A stretch of DNA of 64,000 nt, from NCBI GenBank assembly GCA_036391875.1, contig DASVZA010000036.1, forward strand, positions 1 to 64,000, written 5' to 3'. Every line of letters starts with the position of its first letter. Position 1 is the stretch's first letter. Both the position numbers and the translations under genes were made by a program. The notes below the pieces were generated by a model, which was given only the letters and a program-made list of their open reading frames with translations, did no database searches and was not told where the DNA came from. The stretch is from Parasulfuritortus sp036391875 (lineage in GTDB: Bacteria > Pseudomonadota > Gammaproteobacteria > Burkholderiales > Thiobacillaceae). Shown here one piece after another: positions 43,138 to 50,576 of this stretch.

Positions 43138-44589
43138 CTAAGCGGTGGCCTCCGCCAGTTCATGGCGCACGATGGGCCGCGTTTCGCGCTTGCCGACGGT
43201 CAACAGATCCCAGAACAGCAGGACGTAGCCGGCACTGAACGCCCAGCCCGAGATCTCGCGCCACTTCATCGCCTGCAGGAACCAGGGATGGCTCTGCGCG
43301 GCGAAGTAGCCGGCCCAGGTCGAACCTTCGATCGCGCGCTCGATCTGCGACTGATCGTAGCCGGCGATGAGCAGCGCCATGGTCATGCCGATCATGCCGA
43401 CCCAGAGCAGCGCCAAGGACCACTTCCACTTCCAGGCGCCGACCAGATTGCCGCTCATGTACACGTTGCCGCGCGACTTCTGCACCGCGATGTAGAAGAA
43501 GCTGATCACCGCGGTGGCATAGGCGCCGAAGAAGGCCAGGTGGCCGTGCGACGCCGTCCATTGGGTGCCGTGGGTGTACAGGTTGATCTGCGGCAGGGTG
43601 TGCATGAAGCCCCACACCCCGGCGCCGAAGAAGTTGCCCGCCGCCTGGCTGATGGTCCAGGCCAGGGCCGGGTGGTTGCTGTTCTTCAGGCGATGGACGC
43701 CGGAGTCGAATACCGCATGCACCACCATCGCCACCAGCGGCACCGGCTCCAGGGCCGAGAAGAAGCCGCCGATGGTCAGCCAGTACTCCGGCGTGCCGAT
43801 CCAGAAGTAGTGGTGCCCCAGGCCCAGGATGCCGGAACCGAACATCAGGGCGACCTCGATGTAGAGCCAGGTCTCGACGATCTTGCGGCGCACGCCCAGG
43901 GTGGCGATCAGCATGTAGGCCATGATGCAGCCGACCAGCACCTCCCAGGTCGCCTCGACCCAGAGATGGATCACCCACCACCACCAGAACTGGTCGACCG
44001 AGACGTTGGACGTGTAGAACATGCCGGCCAGGTAGATGCCGAACAGGGCCAGCAGGTCGGTCACCAGGACGCCGCCGATGCCCGTATAGCGGCCTTTGAC
44101 GAAGGTGGCGGCAACGTTGAAGAAGAAGCTCAGCACGCCGACCACGATGCCGATGTCGGCCCAGCGCGGCGCCTCGATGTACTCGCGGCCCTCGGTGATG
44201 AGCCAGATGGTCTTAATGCTGGCCGGGCCGACCTGGACGAGCAGGAAGACCGCCACCACCACGGCCACCGCCAGGGTCAATACCCAGAAGATCAGGTTGC
44301 CGAGCCACAACCCGACCACCGGATGCCCGGCCTCGTCCTCCAGGATCCAGTACACGCCGCCCAGGAAGCCGAACAGCAGCCAGACGATCATCGCATTCAA
44401 GTGCACCATGCGCACGATGGAGAAGTCGAGGACGTTGTAGAGGAAGTCGGGGTTCAGGTACTGCAGGCCCGCCAGCATCCCGAACAGGATCTGGGCGCCG
44501 AACAGGATCAACGCCACGGTGAAATACTTCAGGGCCAGTTTCTGGCCGCCGTTCAGGTTGGCGGTATCGAACATGCCTAACGCTGCCAT
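43138..44589 (-). CDS. norB: Nitric oxide reductase subunit B (cNOR)
   Basis: NorB reduces two NO to N2O in the inner membrane with electrons from NorC. It has 12 hydrophobic helices. Metal ligands align with Pseudomonas NorB: His63 and His350 for low-spin haem b, His348 for haem b3, and His208, His259 and His260 plus Glu212 for FeB (HLWVEATWE, GLGHHYFW). The Glu216 equivalent is also kept. At 483 residues it is the short cytochrome c-dependent form, matching the separate norC. The accessory genes norQ and norD are not in the window. Confidence 0.96.
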   Translation of the reverse strand: MAALGMFDTANLNGGQKLALKYFTVALILFGAQILFGMLAGLQYLNPDFLYNVLDFSIVRMVHLNAMIVWLLFGFLGGVYWILEDEAGHPVVGLWLGNLIFWVLTLAVAVVVAVFLLVQVGPASIKTIWLITEGREYIEAPRWADIGIVVGVLSFFFNVAATFVKGRYTGIGGVLVTDLLALFGIYLAGMFYTSNVSVDQFWWWWVIHLWVEATWEVLVGCIMAYMLIATLGVRRKIVETWLYIEVALMFGSGILGLGHHYFWIGTPEYWLTIGGFFSALEPVPLVAMVVHAVFDSGVHRLKNSNHPALAWTISQAAGNFFGAGVWGFMHTLPQINLYTHGTQWTASHGHLAFFGAYATAVISFFYIAVQKSRGNVYMSGNLVGAWKWKWSLALLWVGMIGMTMALLIAGYDQSQIERAIEGSTWAGYFAAQSHPWFLQAMKWREISGWAFSAGYVLLFWDLLTVGKRETRPIVRHELAEATA

Positions 44590-44600
44590 TTCGGTTCTCC

Positions 44601-45248
44601 TTATCGGTTGGCCTGGTCAACCGTCGTGGACGCCCCGGCAGAAGCCTGGGACGATGCATCCGACTGGTCGATCGGTTTGAAATTATTGGGGAAGCCGTTC
44701 GTGTCGATCGCGCTCGTGAACTTGAGGAATGCGACGGTGGCTCTGGCCTCCTCTTCGGTGATGCCCAGGTTGGGCATCCGACGGCCGAGCGAGTTGTGCA
44801 GCTGGTTGCCCGGGTTCATCAGGAAGCTGACCATGTTCTGCTCGCGCGTGCTCTTGTCGCCCCAGTACGGATCGAGCCATGCCTTGGTGAGGTCGGGCGC
44901 GTAATAGGCGCCGTTGCCCAGGATGGTGTGGCAGTCCATGCAGTTCTTCGACTGGAAGTTGAGCTTGCCTTCCGACACCAGCGCCTTGGCCTCGGCCTCG
45001 GTCAGCTTCTTGCCGAACAGCGGCTCGTCGCCGCCGATCACCGGCATGTAGTGATGCTTGGCATCGTCGTAGCGGTAGTCGATCAGCTTGTTGATGACCG
45101 TGTAGTCGGGCACGTTCCGACCTCCCGCCTTGATGTACTTCATGGTATCGAAGGTGAGAAAGATCAGGACGATGAACGAGAATCCGGTCACCCATATGGC
45201 GGTCTTGCGCCAGAAGGATGTGGATGCCCACCAGAGTTCCTGTGCCAT
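44601..45248 (-). CDS. norC: Nitric oxide reductase subunit C
   Basis: NorC is the membrane-anchored cytochrome c that passes electrons to NorB. One N-terminal helix (about 13-34) is followed by a periplasmic domain with CMDCHTILG as the haem c site and Met in GRRMPNLGIT as sixth ligand. The C-terminus adds a Ser/Ala/Asp-rich tail of about 25 residues beyond typical NorC. It lies 11 bases upstream of norB and 12 bases downstream of the membrane gene at 45261. Confidence 0.95.
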   Translation of the reverse strand: MAQELWWASTSFWRKTAIWVTGFSFIVLIFLTFDTMKYIKAGGRNVPDYTVINKLIDYRYDDAKHHYMPVIGGDEPLFGKKLTEAEAKALVSEGKLNFQSKNCMDCHTILGNGAYYAPDLTKAWLDPYWGDKSTREQNMVSFLMNPGNQLHNSLGRRMPNLGITEEEARATVAFLKFTSAIDTNGFPNNFKPIDQSDASSQASAGASTTVDQANR

Positions 45249-45260
45249 GCTTGGTGCCTC

Positions 45261-45614
45261 CTATCGGGACGGTTGGGAAAACTGCGCTGATTCCGGGTCG
45301 GCCGCTTCGAGCTCATCGGCATGCGTGCCGACGCACAGGTGCCAGATCGCATGCGGCGCGACCAGGTAGCCGAGGAGCATCAGGCCGACGATGCCGGCCC
45401 AGAGCGGGTGATTCAGTAGGTTGGCCGCCCGGGCGAGCGTCACCGCCGAAGCGGCCAGGCCCGCGTACGCCAGATAGGCGAAGGGCATCAGGCGGGGCAA
45501 TTTCTTGAGCCGGGCGAAGGCGAACAAGAGTGCGTACACGGCGCCTGCGACGATCACCATCGCGGCGGAAAAAAATACGGTAAAGAAATCGGCCAGCTGC
45601 ACGGGTTCGATCAT
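45261..45614 (-). CDS. Small polytopic membrane protein of the nor operon, 117 aa
   Basis: Three hydrophobic segments are visible (about 8-30, 44-64 and 75-95). The start at 45614 is preferred because GGGG stands 6 bases before it; an ATG four codons upstream has no site. It leads the transcript that continues into norC and norB, with a 12-base gap. Two FNR-type boxes lie 58 and 88 bases upstream. It may aid assembly or haem/Fe insertion of NOR, but no family is recognised. Confidence 0.7.
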   Translation of the reverse strand: MIEPVQLADFFTVFFSAAMVIVAGAVYALLFAFARLKKLPRLMPFAYLAYAGLAASAVTLARAANLLNHPLWAGIVGLMLLGYLVAPHAIWHLCVGTHADELEAADPESAQFSQPSR

Positions 45615-45671
45615 GTCGGTCCCCATCGATCAGGATGGTGCCCATGTTGGAATCAGACGACGTTGCCGGCC

Positions 45672-45685
45672 TTGACCGAAGTCAA
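45672..45685. promoter_or_regulatory. FNR/Dnr-type operator (proximal) of the nor operon
   Basis: TTGACCGAAGTCAA is a perfect TTGAC-N4-GTCAA palindrome, 58 bases before the start at 45614. Confidence 0.65.
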
Positions 45686-45701
45686 CTGTTTTAGTCGACT
45701 A

Positions 45702-45715
45702 TTGACATTGATCAA
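45702..45715. promoter_or_regulatory. FNR/Dnr-type operator (distal) of the nor operon
   Basis: TTGACATTGATCAA fits TTGAC-N4-ATCAA. Its centre is exactly 30 bases from that of the proximal site, nearly three helical turns, so both dimers could sit on one face of the DNA. Confidence 0.65.
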
Positions 45716-45815
45716 ATTCGGGAACGATCGGGGAACGGCCCGCGGCGGGACCGGACGTTGCCGGCCGTAAAACGGGACCGCCGGGCAGAACGTCCGGCGG
45801 AAAGGCATATCGACG

Positions 45816-45844
45816 CAAAACGCGGCGCCGCCCCTCGGGCGCCG
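45816..45844 (-). terminator. Probable terminator of the 36-residue gene
   Basis: On the minus strand CGGCGCC and GGCGCCG pair around an 8-base loop and are followed by GCGTTTTG. The stem is GC-rich but the T run is short. Confidence 0.45.
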
Positions 45845-45854
45845 CCGCCTCGGT

Positions 45855-45965
45855 TCAGCTGGCGGAAATCAAATACAGCAAGCCGAAATGCGTCACTATG
45901 AATGCCAGGACGACAAAGACAACGGCAGCGTCCTCGCTGCGCTCGAAGATTTTCTGCAGGCTCAT
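45855..45965 (-). CDS. 36-residue single-pass membrane protein
   Basis: The ATG at 45965 has GGAG 6 bases upstream. The peptide begins with an amphipathic charged stretch (MSLQKIFERSEDAA) and then a hydrophobic helix (VVFVVLAFIVTHFGLLYLI) to the end; one His sits inside the helix. An FNR-type box lies 83 bases upstream and a likely terminator 11 bases downstream, so the unit looks complete. The size and form recall small subunits of terminal oxidases (CydX, CcoQ), but no family is recognised. A partner in NO or low-oxygen respiration is plausible. Confidence 0.6.
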   Translation of the reverse strand: MSLQKIFERSEDAAVVFVVLAFIVTHFGLLYLISAS

Positions 45966-46047
45966 GGTCGGCTCCATCGGATCAGTTGAGAATCGGTTCT
46001 GCCCATACGGGCATGGCGCCATCCTACCCACGTCGCCGGAGGACGCC

Positions 46048-46061
46048 TTGACCGACGTCAA
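46048..46061. promoter_or_regulatory. FNR/Dnr-type operator before the small membrane protein
   Basis: TTGACCGACGTCAA is a perfect TTGAC-N4-GTCAA palindrome. It lies 83 bases before the 36-residue gene (minus) and 89 bases before the gene at 46150 (plus). Confidence 0.6.
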
Positions 46062-46149
46062 CCCATCGCTCCCCGCAAGCCCCCTCTGAACGAAACGGCA
46101 GCGGCCCGATCAAACCTCCAACATCAACCCGAACACGGAGGTCAACGCG

Positions 46150-46551
46150 ATGGACTACCAACTCGCCGAACAGCAAGCCAACCAGTTGCAGCAACAATCG
46201 CAAGGCATCATGCAGCAGATGCAGGCCCTGGCCCAGCGCCTGAAGACCGACGCCAGGGACGAGGCCGCCGGCCGCGAGATGGCCATGGATCTGCGCGCCA
46301 TCGCCCTGTCGATGCAGGGCTACAGCCAGATGGGGAGCCAGTTGATGCAGCAGATGGCCCAGTACATCCAGATGCTGGAGCAGCAGCTCCAGACCCACCC
46401 GCAGCCGACCATGCAGCCGCGCGGCTGGTCCAGCGGCATGAGCAGCGGTTTCGGCGGCGGCTTCATGGGCAACATGGTCACCGGCCTCGGCCTGGGCGCC
46501 GGCATGGGCGTGGCCGAAAACGTGGTCAACGACCTCTTCAACCTGCTCTGA
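46150..46551 (+). CDS. Met/Gln-rich protein of unknown function, 133 aa
   Basis: Residues 1-85 form a helix very rich in Gln and Met (LAEQQANQLQQQSQGIMQQM and MAQYIQMLEQQLQ), probably a coiled coil. A Gly/Ser/Met-rich segment (about 92-125) ends the protein. The many Met might bind copper, but this is speculation. GGAGG stands 8 bases before the ATG. The next gene starts 13 bases after its stop, so the two form a pair. No family is recognised. Confidence 0.65.
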   Translation: MDYQLAEQQANQLQQQSQGIMQQMQALAQRLKTDARDEAAGREMAMDLRAIALSMQGYSQMGSQLMQQMAQYIQMLEQQLQTHPQPTMQPRGWSSGMSSGFGGGFMGNMVTGLGLGAGMGVAENVVNDLFNLL

Positions 46552-46564
46552 ACCGGGAGCGGCC

Positions 46565-47179
46565 ATGGCCGGAAACGACCACCGGGAGGCTGCCGGCGAA
46601 ATCATCCTGACGGCGGTCTACGACGACGAGGCCAAGGCCCAGCGGACCATCGAGCAACTGCGCGACCGGGGCGTCGCGCTCGACATGCTGTCGGTCCTCG
46701 GCCGGGTCCATCCGTCCGGCGACGACGTGCTCGGCATCTACTACTCGGGCATGGGCGACCGGGTCCAAGCCTGGGCCAGGCAGGGCGCGGCCTGGGGCGC
46801 GCTCTGGGGACTGCTGGCCGGTGCCGCCGCGATGTTCGTCATGCCAGGCCTGGGGCCGATCTTCGCCGCCGGGCCGATCGTCGAATCGATCGTCGCCGCA
46901 TTGGGCGGCGGCGTGGCCGGTGCCGCGCTGGGCGGCTCGCTGGGTGGCGCCGCCATGGCCGGCGCCGCGGCCATGACCCACATGGCCACGGTCATGCACC
47001 GCATGGGCATCCCGCCGGAACAACTCGACCACCTGCACCAGGCCATCGTCGACGGTCATTTCGTCCTGCTGCTGCGGGCGGCGGCGGATCAGACCCAACC
47101 CTGGCTGGACATCATGGGCCGAAGCGCCACCGGCACGGTGGCGGCGCTGCCCTACAAACGGACCATCGAGGAACTCTAG
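46565..47179 (+). CDS. Glycine-rich membrane protein with stress-protein-like N-terminus (DUF1269-like), 204 aa
   Basis: The N-terminal 60 residues (ILTAVYDDEAKAQRTIEQLRDRGVALDMLSVLGR) resemble the alpha/beta domain of general-stress and DUF1269-type proteins. A long Gly/Ala-rich double hydrophobic stretch (about 78-138) follows, likely a membrane hairpin. The C-terminus (LDHLHQAIVDGHFVLLLRA) resembles a second copy of the N-terminal unit. It is co-transcribed with the Met/Gln-rich gene. The role is unknown. Confidence 0.65.
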   Translation: MAGNDHREAAGEIILTAVYDDEAKAQRTIEQLRDRGVALDMLSVLGRVHPSGDDVLGIYYSGMGDRVQAWARQGAAWGALWGLLAGAAAMFVMPGLGPIFAAGPIVESIVAALGGGVAGAALGGSLGGAAMAGAAAMTHMATVMHRMGIPPEQLDHLHQAIVDGHFVLLLRAAADQTQPWLDIMGRSATGTVAALPYKRTIEEL

Positions 47180-47445
47180 ACCGCAGGCCGCGCGCTGCGC
47201 CAAACCGTCGGCCGCTATCGAATCCGAGCGGTGGGGAGGAATATATTCGGCGGCGGCCAAATAATCCTTGCAATTAGCGTCAATAGGGTTCAGAGTCCTG
47301 GCCCAGCGATCTTCAAGTCGTGCTGTTGTTTGGTCAGTATTCGCCATTTGCGGTATTCATCCCTTCATCACCCTGTCGCCTTGATTTTCGTCTCTTAGTG
47401 AGGGCACCCCCTCCTTACCGTCATTTTTTTCAGGATATTCAAGAC

Positions 47446-47652
47446 ATGGCAACAGGTACCGTCAAGTGGTTCAACGACTCCAAGGGCTTCGGCTTCATCA
47501 CCCCCGAAAACGGCGGCGATGATCTTTTCGCCCATTTCTCCGCGATTCAGGGCCAAGGTTTCAAGACCCTCAAGGAAGGCCAGCGCGTCACTTTCGACGT
47601 CACTTCCGGCCCCAAGGGTCAGCAAGCATCCAACATCCGCGCGGCCGACTAA
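47446..47652 (+). CDS. Cold-shock family protein, 68 aa
   Basis: This is a single OB-fold with both RNA-binding motifs: KGFGFITPE (RNP1) and DLFAHFSAI (RNP2), starting MATGTVKWFND. Such proteins melt mRNA structure. The 266 bases before the ATG are without a gene and may be a long regulatory leader as in cspA, with AGGA near the start; the promoter was not located. A terminator follows at 47729, and the IF-1 gene lies downstream. Confidence 0.93.
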   Translation: MATGTVKWFNDSKGFGFITPENGGDDLFAHFSAIQGQGFKTLKEGQRVTFDVTSGPKGQQASNIRAAD

Positions 47653-47728
47653 GCTGCCCGGAGGCATGGCATCCGACCATGCCCATCAGTGCGCGAGGCG
47701 GCCTACCCGGCCGGCCTCCCGACCGGAC

Positions 47729-47757
47729 AAGCCCGGCTACCGCCGGGCTTTTTATTT
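47729..47757 (+). terminator. Rho-independent terminator after the cold-shock gene
   Basis: AAGCCCGGC at 47729-47737 and GCCGGGCTT at 47742-47750 form a perfect 9-bp stem with a 4-base loop and a following TTTATTT. It lies 24 bases before the IF-1 start, so it could also act as an attenuator for that gene. Confidence 0.85.
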
Positions 47758-47781
47758 CCGACTTTTTCTGGAGGCATGAAC

Positions 47782-48051
47782 ATGGCCAAGGAAGAACTAC
47801 TCGAAATGCACGGCGTGGTGGACGAAGTCCTGCCCGATTCACGCTATCGCGTCACTCTCGACAACGGCCACAGCCTGGTGGCATACAGCGCCGGAAAAAT
47901 GCGCAAGCATCACATCCGCATCCTCGCCGGCGACAAGGTTTCCCTGGAGTTGTCCCCCTACGATCTGAGCAAAGGGCGCATCACCTTCCGCCACCTCGAA
48001 CCGCGCGGACCGGCCTCCTCCGCCCCGCAACCGCAGCGCCGCCGCCACTGA
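47782..48051 (+). CDS. infA: Translation initiation factor IF-1 (second-type copy), 89 aa
   Basis: The S1-like fold is clear: EELLEMHGVVDEVLPDSRYRVTLDNGH, KMRKHHIRILAGDKVSLELSPYDLSKGRITFR. IF-1 binds the ribosomal A site with IF-2 and IF-3. It carries about 17 extra C-terminal residues rich in Pro, Arg and Gln. Many Betaproteobacteria have a second infA away from the ribosomal protein cluster, and no ribosomal gene is near here. The cold-shock gene just upstream suggests a role at low temperature. GGAGG precedes the ATG. Confidence 0.93.
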   Translation: MAKEELLEMHGVVDEVLPDSRYRVTLDNGHSLVAYSAGKMRKHHIRILAGDKVSLELSPYDLSKGRITFRHLEPRGPASSAPQPQRRRH

Positions 48052-48177
48052 TTCCGGCCGGCAACCGCCGGGGCCGGCGCACAGCACGCCGCCTTGCGGC
48101 CCACGCAATCAGCCAATCCCCAAGCAGCACGCCAAGCGCAGCAACGCCAGGCGGCGAAACGGCCTACAGGGAACCCG

Positions 48178-48933
48178 CTAGCCGCCCAGCAGTTGGATGC
48201 CCCAGAAGGCTAAAAAACCGCCGAACAGCACCAGGGTCGAAACGGGTTTTTCCTCGACTTCATGGGCCTCGATCAGCAGCTCTTCCGTGACCAGGTAAAG
48301 CAAGGCCGCCGCACTGAAGGCCAGGGTGCCGCCGATGACGGCATGCGTTGCGCCCGCCAGCAACAGGTTGCCGAGCAGCGAAAAAGCCAGCACGGTAGCG
48401 CCCAAGGCACCGGAAACGGCGACGATGCGCCGGCCGGAAACCGCCCCGGAGGCCAGCGCCAAGCCGAGGAACAACAGCTCGACCGACAGGCCCAGGGCCA
48501 GGATCGTGCCGGTTTCGCCGCCGGCGGCGAAGCCGGCACCGATGATGAAGCCGTCGGTGGCTACATCGATGAAGGTGGCCAGGAGCAGGCCGGTCCCCAT
48601 GCCGGAACCGGGGCCTGTGGCTGCAGCCCGATGCTCCAGGCGCATCGTCCACAGCTTGATGCCGTACATGAACAGGCTGCCCAGCGCGAAAGCGCCCATC
48701 AGCACCCCGGCGGGGGCCTGTTCGCGGCCGATCCCGGGCAGCAGCTCGACCGCCAGCGCGGCCAGCACCACGCCGGCTGCGAAGTGCTGGATCAGGCTGC
48801 GCGTCTGGTGGCCCGGATTCCAGACCGCGGCGAGCAAGCCGCCGCCAAGGCAGACCAGAGCGGGAATCGCCATGGTCAGAATCATGTGTGAGTTCATCGC
48901 GCTGAAAACCCGATCGAGTTGGAATACGCCCAT
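48178..48933 (-). CDS. ZIP-family-like metal transporter, 251 aa
   Basis: About eight hydrophobic helices and a conserved pattern (LIQHFAAGVVLAALAVELLP) fit ZIP transporters of the ZupT type. In ordinary ZIP proteins the metal site is HNxPEG in helix 4/5. Here that place reads DVATDGFIIG, with acidic residues and no His. A different metal or a changed mechanism is possible. Start at 48933 gives 251 residues; an ATG 12 codons on is an alternative. It is downstream of the zinc-ribbon gene on the same strand. Confidence 0.65.
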   Translation of the reverse strand: MGVFQLDRVFSAMNSHMILTMAIPALVCLGGGLLAAVWNPGHQTRSLIQHFAAGVVLAALAVELLPGIGREQAPAGVLMGAFALGSLFMYGIKLWTMRLEHRAAATGPGSGMGTGLLLATFIDVATDGFIIGAGFAAGGETGTILALGLSVELLFLGLALASGAVSGRRIVAVSGALGATVLAFSLLGNLLLAGATHAVIGGTLAFSAAALLYLVTEELLIEAHEVEEKPVSTLVLFGGFLAFWGIQLLGG

Positions 48934-49005
48934 GGCGCATCGCGCCCACCCGGAGCCCGGAAGCAGGCGGCGAAGTACTGTATCACGGGCCGCACGGCCG
49001 CCGGC

Positions 49006-49311
49006 TCAGTCGAACAGATCCTTCCAGAACGAGCGGTGCCGGCCTTGGTGGCCGTATTCATGGTCATGCTGGCGATGGCCGTCGTGATGGCCGCCCTTGC
49101 CGTACCGGAATCCTTCGCGCTGGATCGAATCGCCCGGCCCTCGGCCGCCGGCGGCGATGCCCGGCACCTCGGCCCCGAGCGTGCGTTCGATGATCTTGTC
49201 CAACTCGCCGCGATCGAGCCACACCCCGCGGCAATTCGGACAGTAATCGATTTCGATCCCTTGGCGCTCGGTCATGACTAGAGCGACGTTCCTGCAAACC
49301 GGACACAACAT
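49006..49311 (-). CDS. TFIIB-type zinc-ribbon protein, 101 aa
   Basis: A zinc ribbon occupies residues 1-40: CPVCRNVALVMTERQG and YCPNCRGVWLDRGELDKII, with four Cys ligands. The C-terminal half is rich in His and Gly (GGHHDGHRQHDHEYGHQG), a possible second metal-binding stretch. The ATG at 49311 has AAGGA 8 bases upstream; a farther ATG at 49347 has none. Such proteins may act as metal chaperones or regulators; beside a ZIP-like transporter, a metal-handling role is plausible. Confidence 0.75.
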   Translation of the reverse strand: MLCPVCRNVALVMTERQGIEIDYCPNCRGVWLDRGELDKIIERTLGAEVPGIAAGGRGPGDSIQREGFRYGKGGHHDGHRQHDHEYGHQGRHRSFWKDLFD

Positions 49312-49357
49312 CGGCAAATCCTTTTCTGGTCGAGGCTTGATCGGCATGAACCGCAGA

Positions 49358-49390
49358 CCGCAAGCGCCCGGATTTCCTGGGCGCCTGCGG
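49358..49390. other. Imperfect hairpin between the peroxidase and zinc-ribbon genes
   Basis: A 12-base arm at 49358-49369 and its partner at 49379-49390 pair with one mismatch around a 9-base loop. There is no T run. It may slow transcription after the peroxidase gene. Confidence 0.4.
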
Positions 49391-49405
49391 ACCGCGCTCG
49401 GGGGC

Positions 49406-50401
49406 TCACTTCTTGGCGAACGGCTCGGGCCTCGGCGTCTTGTCCGAGGACGGCGGCAGGATCGGCAGCTTGAAGTTCGGCTGGTCGCCGGTGAGCGTCT
49501 TCAGGAAGGCGACGATCTCGGCATTCTCCTTGTCCGAGAAGGTCCGGCCCAACTGGATCCGGCCCATGGTGTCGACGGCCTCCCTGAGGGTGTTCGCTGC
49601 GCCATCGTGGAAGTAGGGATAGGTCAGTTCCACGTTGCGCAGGGTCGGCACCTTGAAGTTGAAGCGATCCGCATCCTTGCCGGTCACGGCGACACGGCCT
49701 TCGGCCGGGCTCGACGCCTTGTAGGGCGCGACCACGCCCATCTTCTGGAACGAATTGCCGCCGACGGCCGGGCCGTTGTGGCAGGCGACGCAGCCGCTGT
49801 CCTTGAACAGCGCGTAGCCGGCGCGTTCCTGGGCCGTCAGCGCCTTCTTGTCGCCCTTCAGCCATTTGTCGAAGCGCGAGTTGGGCGTGACCAAGGTCTG
49901 CTCGAACGCGGCGATGGCCTGGGTGACCTCGTCGATGGTCACCTTGTCGGTGCCGAATGCCTTCCTGAAATCGGGGGCGTAGCCCGGTATCGATTGCAGC
50001 ACCTCGACCGCCAGCGTGTGGCTGGAGGCCATCTCGCCCGGATTGGCGATCGGACCGCCGGCCTGCGCCTTCAGGTCCTTGGCGCGGCCGTCCCAGAACT
50101 GGGCGATGTTCATGCCCGAGTTGAGCACGGTCGGCGCATTGATCGGACCCTGGTTCCAGTTGTGGCCGATCGAGGTCTTCAGGTTGTCGGTCCCGCCCAT
50201 CGACAGGTTGTGGCAGGAATTGCAGGAGATGAAGCCGGATTTCGACAGCCGCGGATCGAAGTAGAGCTTCTTGCCGAGCTCGACCAGGGCCGGGGAAGCA
50301 GGCTTGGCCGCCGCGATCGGCTGGATGGGTTCCTCGGCAGCGCCGGCGGCGAGGGGGAGTGAAACGGAAACGACGACCGCGGCGAAAATGCGGATTCTCA
50401 T
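49406..50401 (-). CDS. Di-haem cytochrome c peroxidase, 331 aa
   Basis: A signal peptide ends near AGAAE (about residue 22), so it acts in the periplasm. Two haem sites are CNSCH (60-64) and CVACH (204-208), the mark of bacterial CcpA/MauG-type enzymes. The usual peroxidase features (GRAKDLKAQAGGPIANPGEM, LTYPYFHDGAANTLREAV) are present, so H2O2 reduction is the likely role, with electrons from a small cytochrome c. The start is divergent from the GST-like gene; paired 7-base repeats lie in between. Confidence 0.9.
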   Translation of the reverse strand: MRIRIFAAVVVSVSLPLAAGAAEEPIQPIAAAKPASPALVELGKKLYFDPRLSKSGFISCNSCHNLSMGGTDNLKTSIGHNWNQGPINAPTVLNSGMNIAQFWDGRAKDLKAQAGGPIANPGEMASSHTLAVEVLQSIPGYAPDFRKAFGTDKVTIDEVTQAIAAFEQTLVTPNSRFDKWLKGDKKALTAQERAGYALFKDSGCVACHNGPAVGGNSFQKMGVVAPYKASSPAEGRVAVTGKDADRFNFKVPTLRNVELTYPYFHDGAANTLREAVDTMGRIQLGRTFSDKENAEIVAFLKTLTGDQPNFKLPILPPSSDKTPRPEPFAKK

Positions 50402-50468
50402 GTCTGACCTCCTGTTCGATTGTTCGATGCGGCCATCTGACCGATCGTGCTCGAGGCTAGGCGCCGTA

Positions 50469-50486
50469 CCTTAACCGAACCTTAAC
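50469..50486. promoter_or_regulatory. Tandem 7-bp repeats, response-regulator-type site
   Basis: CCTTAAC at 50469-50475 and CCTTAAC at 50480-50486 form a direct repeat with an 11-base period (7 bases plus 4-base spacer). On the other strand this reads GTTAAGG twice, close to PmrA/QseB-type boxes recognised by OmpR-family response regulators. It lies 68 bases before the peroxidase start and 91 bases before the GST start. Confidence 0.45.
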
Positions 50487-50576
50487 TGGACGGCCGATCC
50501 CCATGCGGCATTTTGTCGCCCCCTGCGATGCGGTAAATTGTCGTCTCCACCTTGAACGTGCATGAGGCATGACACC

